Source: an archaeon (GTDB lineage Archaea; Thermoproteota; Nitrososphaeria; Nitrososphaerales; UBA183). Taken from it: a stretch of DNA of 5,142 bases. A model generated the notes under the pieces. The model was not told the origin of the DNA. It did no database searches and saw nothing but the letters and a program-made list of their open reading frames with translations. The translations under genes and the position numbers were made by a program. Shown piece by piece: positions 1-4,129 of the stretch; the stretch's first letter is position 1; every line of letters begins with the position of its first letter. Where the stretch lies: assembly GCA_021786335.1 (NCBI GenBank), contig JAJYNM010000020.1:1-5142 (forward strand). Direction: 5' to 3'.

Positions 1-223
1 GAATGCGTACAGGGATGTTCGCCAAGGTGAGCGACATCAGCTCGTCTAGAGACGGCTTTCGGGTATCTGGATCCCTGAGATATTCGTTGATCAGGTCTGC
101 CAGATTCTCCTTTACCTCCCTTTCGGTCCTGCCCTGAGTCGCGACGTCGAGAATCGGTGAGGACGCGACGAACCACTTGCCCTCCCTCGTGATGAGGACC
201 GGAACGGGCACCTGAAGCGTCAT
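1..223 (-). CDS. HicB-like antitoxin, partial (C-terminus beyond left edge)
   Basis: The minus-strand frame is open from ATG at 223 to the window edge, giving 74 residues with no stop. The N-terminal part reads VPVLITREGKWFVASSP, then LDVATQGRTEREVKENL and a helix ending NEYLRD. This is the layout of the HicB partial RNase H-like fold: a beta hairpin carrying the 'xWFVAxSP' strand, the 'TQGxTxxEAxxNL' turn and helix, and an acidic helix. HicB proteins are type II antitoxins that bind the mRNA-cleaving toxin HicA and usually repress their own operon. The hicA partner, if present, would lie just beyond the left edge, so pairing cannot be checked here. A TATA-like hexamer lies about 26 bases upstream of the ATG, which fits a leaderless start. 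A solitary HicB-like protein without a toxin is the main alternative. Confidence 0.75.
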   Translation of the reverse strand, partial: MTLQVPVPVLITREGKWFVASSPILDVATQGRTEREVKENLADLINEYLRDPDTRKPSLDELMSLTLANIPVRI

Positions 224-534
224 ACGACACGTTCTATTGGACCCGTCTATTTGGGCTTATCGAAGGAGCTCGAGCATTTGGTTCGTCGACTTTGCCGGCC
301 CAGATCCTTGGCCTCTGTGACAAGGGTTTGAATTGTGGTGGATTCGAAGCCTTGGCACAAAACGATGGCATCATGGCAGCGATCGAAACTCTATACCATC
401 AACCGGTATTTACCCACCCGCACCAGAAGGCTTTTCGACACTATGCACATACTGCCGAGTCGGCTCGGAAGTCGAGCCACTGGTGGAGACGCGATGAACC
501 CCCATGTGCGACGGATGTCAAGAACCTGACCCTT
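224..534. other. Gene-poor spacer between hicB-like and ankyrin genes
   Basis: No gene here can be supported by family recognition. The most protein-like reading is on the plus strand at 335-529 (GTG start, 64 codons, containing SKPWHKTMASWQRSKLYTIN). It begins right after an in-frame stop, has no clear Shine-Dalgarno sequence or TATA box, and I do not recognise it. It could be a remnant of a mobile-element or phage gene, or chance. A longer plus-strand reading (292-699) overlaps the ankyrin gene and looks spurious. No tRNA, direct repeat pair or terminator was seen. Confidence 0.4.
246..252 (-). promoter_or_regulatory. Weak TATA-like element for the hicB-like gene
   Basis: On the minus strand this reads AAATAGA, centred about 26 bases upstream of the ATG at 223. 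That is the spacing expected if transcription starts at the start codon. The forward strand also carries TCTATT twice, 13 bases apart (233-238 and 246-251), which could be part of an autoregulatory site. The match to an archaeal TATA box is weak. Confidence 0.3.
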
Positions 535-639
535 TCAACGGGCTCCATACTTGCGAAGCAGGTCCGCGAGCCCCCTGTTGTCCTTCGATTCCGCAATCGT
601 CAGTGGAGTAGTCCCGTCCTTCTTCCTTACGTTGACATT
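535..639 (-). pseudogene. Detached last ankyrin repeat (frameshifted 3' end)
   Basis: Read from 639 down to a TGA at 535-537, the minus strand gives 34 residues starting NVNVRKKDGTTPLTIAE and ending LADLLRKYGAR. This is the second half of an ankyrin repeat plus a capping helix. It fits directly after the truncated AHG of the upstream reading frame if one base is restored near 639-642 (AHG-A-NVN). The intact protein would be about 228 residues. The sequence shows a one-base loss. Whether it is a true mutation or an error at the short A-run (638-640) cannot be told. Confidence 0.8.
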
Positions 640-1220
640 TCGCCGTGCGCGAGGAGCAACTCCACCATCCCGCTGTCGCTCTGTGCGACGGCTTCGTGAA
701 GGGGCGCGACATCACCATGACTCCGAGCGTTCGGGTCTGCGCCTGCTTCCAACAGCAGCTTCGCCACTCCGATCGCATTAGGACTTGTGCTCGCAATGGT
801 AGTATCCAGAGGAGTGTTGTGCTCCGCGAACGTCGCGTTCTTCGAGATGGCGTTGACATCTGCTCCCTTTGATATCAGGTACTCGGTCACATTCGGTTGC
901 CCGAAGAATGCCGCAAGGTGGAGCGGGGTGAATCCGTCATGAGAATACGAGTGAACAATGGTAGGGCGCTCTTCGACAAGGCTCTTCACTCTGTTCAGGT
1001 TACCTAGGCAGCAGGCTTCGAAGACATCCAAGCGTGCCCCCTTCTCTACGAGCCTTCTTGCGATGTCCTCGTGGCCGTGATACATGGCGAGCAGGACGGC
1101 CGATTCACCGCTGTCAGCTCGGGCATGGACAAGTGCAGGATTGCTGGAGATCAGTTTCTCTAAGGAGTAGGTGTCTCCCTTCTTTACAGCTTCCACGAAG
1201 TCGTTTGTCTGCTGACTCAT
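627..1220 (-). CDS. Ankyrin-repeat protein, C-terminally frameshifted
   Basis: This is a 197-residue soluble protein of stacked ankyrin helices with no signal peptide. Clear repeat signatures are ESAVLLAMYHGHEDIARRLVEKGA (about residues 39-62; hallmark A-x4-GH), DGFTPLHLAAFFGQ with SKGADVNA (95-124), TPLDTTIA with LLLEAGADPNA (136-165), and APLHEAVAQ with LLLAHG (172-193). The last visible repeat is cut short at GEMST-stop, and its missing half continues in another frame just downstream. I chose the ATG at 1220 (MSQQTNDF) over the in-frame ATG at 1241. The upstream ATG lies inside the TATA element, and 1220 is about 26 bases from its centre, which fits a leaderless mRNA. Ankyrin repeats mediate protein-protein binding; the partner is unknown. 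The gene is divergent from a CsoR-family repressor and shares its promoter, so joint control by that repressor is likely. Confidence 0.9.
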   Translation of the reverse strand: MSQQTNDFVEAVKKGDTYSLEKLISSNPALVHARADSGESAVLLAMYHGHEDIARRLVEKGARLDVFEACCLGNLNRVKSLVEERPTIVHSYSHDGFTPLHLAAFFGQPNVTEYLISKGADVNAISKNATFAEHNTPLDTTIASTSPNAIGVAKLLLEAGADPNARSHGDVAPLHEAVAQSDSGMVELLLAHGEMST

Positions 1221-1240
1221 GCGTATGGTTTTCCAAAGCA

Positions 1241-1250
1241 TATATTAATA
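1241..1250. promoter_or_regulatory. Shared bidirectional TATA element (ankyrin / CsoR-family)
   Basis: TATATTAATA contains the perfect palindrome TATTAATA (1243-1250). Its centre is about 25 bases from the plus-strand ATG at 1271 and about 26 bases from the minus-strand ATG at 1220. Archaeal transcription starts roughly 25 bases from the TATA centre, so both genes would make leaderless mRNAs from one TBP site. Confidence 0.75.
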
Positions 1251-1268
1251 CCTATCCCCCAGGATAGG
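1251..1268. promoter_or_regulatory. Inverted-repeat operator, probably for the CsoR-family repressor
   Basis: CCTATCC-CCCA-GGATAGG is a perfect 7-bp inverted repeat with a 4-base C-rich centre, flanked by AT on both sides. CsoR/RcnR/FrmR operators are typically pseudo-palindromes with a C- or G-tract core and A/T flanks. The site ends 2 bases before the repressor ATG and begins right beside the shared TATA. It would cover the start site of the repressor gene and the BRE position of the ankyrin gene, so bound repressor could silence both. Confidence 0.7.
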
Positions 1269-1270
1269 AT

Positions 1271-1528
1271 ATGGCGAGGCAAGCGGAGGCGGTGAAACGA
1301 CTCCAGAGGATTGAAGGTCACGTGTACTCCCTACGGAAGATGCTTGAGGAGGGGAGGAACTACCCGGAGGTGGTGCAGCAGATACTAGCTGTCAGATCTT
1401 CGCTCGACGGCGTTGTGAACGTGCTCGTCGAAGACCTGGCGGAGTCCTGCGTCAACGGCGCTGGTAGCAACGAGGAGCTGAAGAAGAACGCAACCCAACT
1501 CAAGGAAGTTGTCGGCATGATCAAGTGA
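1271..1528 (+). CDS. CsoR/FrmR/RcnR-family transcriptional repressor (DUF156)
   Basis: This 85-residue all-helical protein matches the metal/formaldehyde-sensing repressor family. The first helix has VKRLQRIEGHVYSLRKMLEE (8-27, with the conserved R10, R13, G16), then QQILAVRSSLDGVVNVL (36-52) and LAESCV (56-61). Length is normal. Family members form tetramers that bind pseudo-palindromic operators and release DNA when an effector binds. Aligned by eye to mycobacterial CsoR, the first ligand (Cys36) is Tyr31 here and the second (His61) is Leu56; only the third (Cys65) is kept, as Cys60. A Cu(I) site of the usual type is therefore missing, and the effector is unknown. No metal transporter follows it in the next 280 bases. 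The only obvious targets are itself and the divergent ankyrin gene. The ATG is preceded by the inverted-repeat operator and a correctly spaced TATA box. Confidence 0.93.
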   Translation: MARQAEAVKRLQRIEGHVYSLRKMLEEGRNYPEVVQQILAVRSSLDGVVNVLVEDLAESCVNGAGSNEELKKNATQLKEVVGMIK

Positions 1529-1811
1529 CAACTCCGTTCAAGCACCAGAAGAGACTCCTTAGAGACACAATCAGTCCTGGGTGCGTTCAGAAGCCAAAAG
1601 CGGGTAGGTCGTGGTATATTCAACACGTTCTTATGGTGTCAAGCGGAAAAATGAGCAAGCCAGCTACCGTTGCCTCCTTCTAATCAGCTTGAAATGAACT
1701 TGTTTCGTCTAGTGCGTCTCATTCTGAGCTATTTCCTAGGTGGGCCGGAAGGGATGCAGCTAATTGTTTGAGCGAATCCTAATATGAGGCGACAATCCAA
1801 CTTGATGAACC
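1529..1811. other. Convergent intergenic spacer, nothing recognised
   Basis: This lies between the stop codons of the CsoR-family gene (plus) and the small zinc-finger gene (minus). Readings in all frames are short and unlike proteins; the best plus-strand candidate near 1633 stops after 16 codons. No strong hairpin, tRNA or clear T-rich terminator stands out on either strand. Confidence 0.5.
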
Positions 1812-1979
1812 CTACGCTGGCGCCTTGTTCGCTTCGTTGCATTCACAACAGGTGAATTTGATTGTGGTTCCAGACCCAATTCTATGAGACTTGGAAATCA
1901 ACCCATGAGCCTTGCATATCACTCCGGAACATTGGGAACGCGTACCTCTGGCATCACTGTCACAGAAGTAACATTTCAA
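1812..1979 (-). CDS. Small zinc-finger protein (B-box/DUF2180-like), one ligand altered
   Basis: This is a 55-residue protein starting MKCYFC with a TTG start. Ligand pattern: C3-x2-C6-x7-R14-x2-C17-x4-C22-x2-H25-x18-C44-x2-C47. Small archaeal cross-brace zinc-finger proteins begin with MKCYxC and carry C-x2-C, C-x2-C, C-x2-H and C-x2-C pairs, so R14 stands where a Cys is expected. CGT (Arg) is one transition from TGT (Cys). The start overlaps the stop of the preceding ORF as TTGA, the usual sign of translational coupling, and GGTGGAGG lies upstream. It is the last gene of the ars operon. The function is unknown; the protein may bind zinc or arsenite through its remaining Cys. Loss of one ligand may mean decay, a sequence error, or a variant site. 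Confidence 0.65.
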   Translation of the reverse strand: MKCYFCDSDARGTRSQCSGVICKAHGLISKSHRIGSGTTIKFTCCECNEANKAPA

Positions 1980-2089
1980 GAAGAGAGCCTTCTCGCCTCC
2001 ACCAAGATTTCAACTCCCGCTATGGGCAAAGCAACCAGGATGATTGTCATCCACAGAAATACAGTCTGCAACTCCGACCCTTCGTTCAA
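1976..2089 (-). CDS. Micro-ORF B: single transmembrane helix (second half of a hairpin?)
   Basis: The frame gives 37 residues from a TTG at 2089, or a longer run in the same frame if the preceding TGA is read through. The core VFLWMTIILVALPIAGVEIL is a convincing membrane helix followed by VEARRLSS, a basic tail expected on the cytoplasmic side. The segment before the helix is acidic (NEGSE). It is in the same frame as micro-ORF A and separated from it by only TGA plus one codon, with no Shine-Dalgarno sequence of its own. It is therefore likely the second helix of one ancestral two-helix protein. Its stop overlaps the start of the zinc-finger gene by 4 bases, which argues that the frame is or was translated. 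I do not recognise the family. Confidence 0.5.
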   Translation of the reverse strand: MNEGSELQTVFLWMTIILVALPIAGVEILVEARRLSS

Positions 2090-2092
2090 GGC

Positions 2093-2197
2093 TCAGATGT
2101 AGATAACCAAAGCAAGAAGGAAAAGCAATCCTCCGACTATTTCCAGGGCCAGAGGCTTTAGACGTCTCCATGTCTTCCCAGGATCTTCGCGGCTCAT
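2093..2197 (-). CDS. Micro-ORF A: 34-residue single-helix membrane protein after arsC
   Basis: ATG at 2197 begins MSREDPGKTWRRLKPLALEI, followed by the hydrophobic stretch VGGLLFLLALVIYI and a TGA. The basic N-terminus (KTWRRLK) and a 17-20 residue apolar run predict one membrane helix with the N-terminus inside. It starts 31 bases after the arsC stop, with a G-rich purine stretch (GGGGAGGGGG) about 13 bases upstream that could serve as ribosome-binding site. It therefore sits in the ars operon. The TGA is followed in the same frame by a second membrane helix (micro-ORF B). Together they would make a 73-residue helical hairpin whose charges obey the positive-inside rule, with TGG (Trp) as an obvious precursor of TGA. 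It may be a true micro-protein or a gene split by a nonsense change. Confidence 0.5.
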   Translation of the reverse strand: MSREDPGKTWRRLKPLALEIVGGLLFLLALVIYI

Positions 2198-2228
2198 TCT
2201 ATCTCAGAACCCCCTCCCCAGAATCGGA

Positions 2229-2645
2229 CTATTGGAAGTCAGTTTCCGCGAACGGTGACCCTTTCGATAATCCCATAACTCTTCTTTCTATTTCATCTCT
2301 GATCATTCTCACTTCCTGGACTGTCTTGGCGTTTGGGTCGTCCAGTTGCCAGTCCAAGAGATTCTTCCGCATTCTAGCGAGGAGTGGCCGCGGGCATACC
2401 TGCTCAACGGAGCACCCCATCGTTATGACTAGATCCGCCTCGTTTATCATCTCGACAGTCAGCATCTTCGGAACCGAATCAGAAATGTCTATTCCCTTCT
2501 CTTTCATGGCTAGCACAACCGTGGGATTGATTTTTCCTGCGGGGATTGTGCCAGCGCTTGAAGCAACTAGGCCGAGCCTTTTCGCAAAGGCTTCTGCCAT
2601 CTGGCTCCGGCCAGCATTCTCGACGCACACGAAGAGGACCTTCAT
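2229..2645 (-). CDS. arsC: Arsenate reductase, thioredoxin-coupled LMW-phosphatase type
   Basis: This 138-residue cytoplasmic protein belongs to the low-molecular-weight tyrosine phosphatase superfamily, of staphylococcal pI258 ArsC type. It reduces arsenate to arsenite. The P-loop is C7-VENAG-R13-S14 (C-x5-R). The resolving cysteines are C78 (ITMGC) and C84 (CPRP), the pair that forms the disulfide relay. The general-acid Asp is in LDDP (D102/D103). All catalytic residues expected of the three-Cys mechanism are present, and the length is typical. The ATG overlaps the acr3 stop as ATGA, so the two are translationally coupled. In this family the final disulfide is reduced by thioredoxin; the operon's Rdx protein is a possible local electron donor, which is inference. 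Some close relatives act on protein phosphotyrosine, but the Cys pair and the acr3 neighbour favour arsenate. Confidence 0.94.
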   Translation of the reverse strand: MKVLFVCVENAGRSQMAEAFAKRLGLVASSAGTIPAGKINPTVVLAMKEKGIDISDSVPKMLTVEMINEADLVITMGCSVEQVCPRPLLARMRKNLLDWQLDDPNAKTVQEVRMIRDEIERRVMGLSKGSPFAETDFQ

Positions 2646-3766
2646 CTCACCGTCTCTGCTCCGTCAGGGCCGGCGTCGGAATGAGGGGAGGCCGGATTCA
2701 TCTTGGTCCCATACAACCTGGGCTTCAGCCAGAGTGATACGTAGACGAGGCCGATCATCACCGGCACTTCAATGAGTGGACCGGTGACCGTGGCGAACGC
2801 CTGGCTCGAATTAAGACCAAAGACGGTCACTGCGACGGCTATCGCAAGTTCGAAGTTGTTGCTGGCAGCCGTGAAGGAAGTTGTTACCGTCTCCTCGTAC
2901 GTGAACTTGAGCTTCCATGATGACAGGAATGATACACCGAACATTATCACGAAGTAAGCCATGAGCGGAATGGCCACTCTGACGAGATCGAGAGGCAGCG
3001 TTACGATGTAGTTACCCTGCAAACTGAACATCACGACGAGCGTGAACAACAAGCCAACCAGCGCAGTTGGTCTGACCCTCCTCAGGAACTCATCCCTGTA
3101 CCATTGCTCGCCCCTCCTTCTGGTTAGAGCAACCCTGGAGAGGACGCCCATTATGAGAGGCACGCCGAGGAAGATGGCAACGCTGCGTGCTATATCGAAT
3201 GGGTTCACGTTGATCACGGTAGCAGACGCTGAAGTGCCGAGCCAGCGAGGCAGGACGGTCACGAAGAAGTAGGCGTACACAGAATACAGCGCGATCTGGA
3301 ATATTGCGTTGAGCGCGACTATGATGGCGGCGTACTCATTGTCACCGCCTGCCAGCATGTTCCAGACGAGGACCATCGCGATGCACCTTGCGAGGCCGAC
3401 GATGATTAAGCCCTCCCTGAAGAGTGGCAGGTCGGGAAGGAGAAGCCAGGCCACACCAAACATCAGGAAGGGGCCGACGGCCCAGTTCAGAAAGAGGGAG
3501 AAGCCCATCACCTTCTTCGCTCCCCTCGCCTTTCCCAACTCTCGATAGTTCACAGCGGCGAGAGGTGGGTATATCATCCAGATGAGCCCAATCGCGATCG
3601 GAAGGGAGACGGAGTCGATCTGGAAAGAACCGATGAGAGGACCGGCCTCGGGAAAGACATACCCGATCAGGACGCCGGCTCCCATCGCAATGAATATCCA
3701 GATTGGGAGCAGTCTGTCGAGCAGAGAGAGGCCGTCCAGAACTGCTCGAGCCGGGTCCTCCTTCAA
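2642..3766 (-). CDS. acr3: Acr3-family arsenite efflux permease
   Basis: This 374-residue membrane protein of the BART/Acr3 superfamily exports arsenite, using the proton gradient. About ten membrane helices are visible, from LLPIWIFIAMGAGVLIGYVF (19-38) to VMIGLVYVSLWL (336-347). The two residues known to be essential in Acr3 are present: C128 in helix 4 (GLARCIAMVLVWN) and E333 in GPLIEVPVMIGLVYV. The unwound-helix signature ASNNFELAIA (301-310) is intact. The C-terminus has a short hydrophilic tail (PASPHSDAGPDGAE). Position in the operon: 32 bases after the Rdx stop, and overlapping arsC by 4 bases. The start is uncertain. TTG at 3766 is the only candidate before the first helix, lacks an upstream Shine-Dalgarno sequence, and sits in a perfect inverted repeat. 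No other allowed start codon occurs before M28, which would remove part of helix 1. Confidence 0.97.
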   Translation of the reverse strand: MKEDPARAVLDGLSLLDRLLPIWIFIAMGAGVLIGYVFPEAGPLIGSFQIDSVSLPIAIGLIWMIYPPLAAVNYRELGKARGAKKVMGFSLFLNWAVGPFLMFGVAWLLLPDLPLFREGLIIVGLARCIAMVLVWNMLAGGDNEYAAIIVALNAIFQIALYSVYAYFFVTVLPRWLGTSASATVINVNPFDIARSVAIFLGVPLIMGVLSRVALTRRRGEQWYRDEFLRRVRPTALVGLLFTLVVMFSLQGNYIVTLPLDLVRVAIPLMAYFVIMFGVSFLSSWKLKFTYEETVTTSFTAASNNFELAIAVAVTVFGLNSSQAFATVTGPLIEVPVMIGLVYVSLWLKPRLYGTKMNPASPHSDAGPDGAETVR

Positions 3767-3772
3767 GGAGGA
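3756..3772. repeat. Perfect inverted repeat enclosing the acr3 start codon
   Basis: TCCTCCTT-C-AAGGAGGA has 8-bp arms around a single base. In the mRNA the TTG start codon lies at the centre, one arm resembles a Shine-Dalgarno sequence and the other its complement. A folded hairpin could hide the start and tie acr3 translation to ribosomes arriving from the Rdx gene. This is structural inference only. Confidence 0.45.
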
Positions 3773-3798
3773 AGCACTGGGATGCCATCGGAAGGGGG

Positions 3799-4071
3799 TC
3801 AGCAGCAGGACTTGACGCTTGCAGACTCCGACTCTATCCCGGCGAAACTCCGCAGGCCAGACTCGATTTCTCCAGGTACTGGAAGTCTTTTCGTCTCTCT
3901 CTTGGAGTATATCATCTCCTTGTCTCGCTTGACGTCGAACTGACCAGAATCCCCTGGCACGAGTTTCAGGGCGAAGCTCGCGTCGTGGGCGTGTTTCTCC
4001 AAAAGTGCGTTGGCGAAATCCATGGCGTTCGGAAGGTAGCAGCCTACGCAGAACTCAATCGTGTATTCCAT
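3799..4071 (-). CDS. Rdx (SelW/SelT/SelH-like) thioredoxin-fold protein with C-terminal Cys-Cys
   Basis: This is a 90-residue protein. The N-terminal strand leads into C8-V-G-C11 followed by YLP and a long helix (about 15-28), then LVPGDSGQFDVKRDKEMIYS (37-56) and RLPVPGEI (62-69). This is the full Rdx layout: CxxC redox loop, beta-alpha-beta-beta, and the GxFDVxxDxxxIYSK strand pair. Eukaryotic SelW uses selenocysteine at one position; here both are Cys. Rdx proteins are thought to be thiol-disulfide oxidoreductases. Unusual points: one residue fewer than the common CxxC-G-YLP spacing, and a serine-rich tail ending SVKSCC with vicinal C89-C90. It is the first gene of the ars operon, 32 bases before acr3, with a TATA element about 31 bases upstream of its ATG. 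A role as electron donor to ArsC or as arsenite-handling dithiol is inferred from context. Confidence 0.9.
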   Translation of the reverse strand: MEYTIEFCVGCYLPNAMDFANALLEKHAHDASFALKLVPGDSGQFDVKRDKEMIYSKRETKRLPVPGEIESGLRSFAGIESESASVKSCC

Positions 4072-4074
4072 ACC

Positions 4075-4117
4075 AATACTACAATATACGAAGTATTTAT
4101 ATTATAAAGTTCGAAGT
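4075..4117. promoter_or_regulatory. Bidirectional promoter and operator region of the ars operon and hxlR-type gene
   Basis: At the centre, TTTATA-T-TATAAA (4096-4108) is a perfect 13-base palindrome that reads as a TATA box on both strands. It is 28 bases from the HxlR ATG (4130) and 31 bases from the Rdx ATG (4071), so both mRNAs would have little or no leader. Candidate regulator sites: inverted repeat AATACT (4075-4080) / AGTATT (4092-4097) with an 11-base spacer on the Rdx side, and direct repeats CGAAGT at 4089-4094 and 4112-4117 flanking the TATA. Regulator binding at any of these would affect both directions. Confidence 0.7.
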
Positions 4118-4129
4118 CGCGTAGTGACT

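Noticed and set aside
640..642. Programmed ribosomal frameshift in the ankyrin gene
   Set aside because: Only a three-A run is present, with no classical slippery heptamer and no evident downstream structure; a simple one-base loss explains it.
1221..1241. Ankyrin protein starting at the ATG at 1241
   Set aside because: That ATG is part of the TATA element; transcription would begin about 20 bases further on, at the ATG at 1220.
2093..2095. TGA read as selenocysteine or another recoded residue
   Set aside because: TGA is the normal stop of acr3, the CsoR-family, HxlR and Rdx genes here, no SECIS-like hairpin was seen, and a hydrophobic-helix end fits Trp better. The Rdx protein also uses Cys, not selenocysteine.
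1862..2161. Plus-strand frames at 1862-2161 and 1884-2102
   Set aside because: No recognisable family or promoter; they lie opposite the small minus-strand ORFs, which have junction and topology evidence.
2170..2775. 201-codon plus-strand frame
   Set aside because: It is antisense to arsC and the end of acr3, both of which carry intact catalytic motifs.
3342..3788. 148-codon minus-strand frame starting with an ATG upstream of acr3
   Set aside because: It is out of frame with the conserved Acr3 helices; its Arg/Ser/Pro-rich translation is typical of a shadow frame.
4061..4129. Longer HxlR protein beginning at the ATG at 4061 (153 residues)
   Set aside because: The extra N-terminus is translated from the TATA palindrome and the Rdx start region; the family begins near MNEQSN, which fits the promoter spacing.
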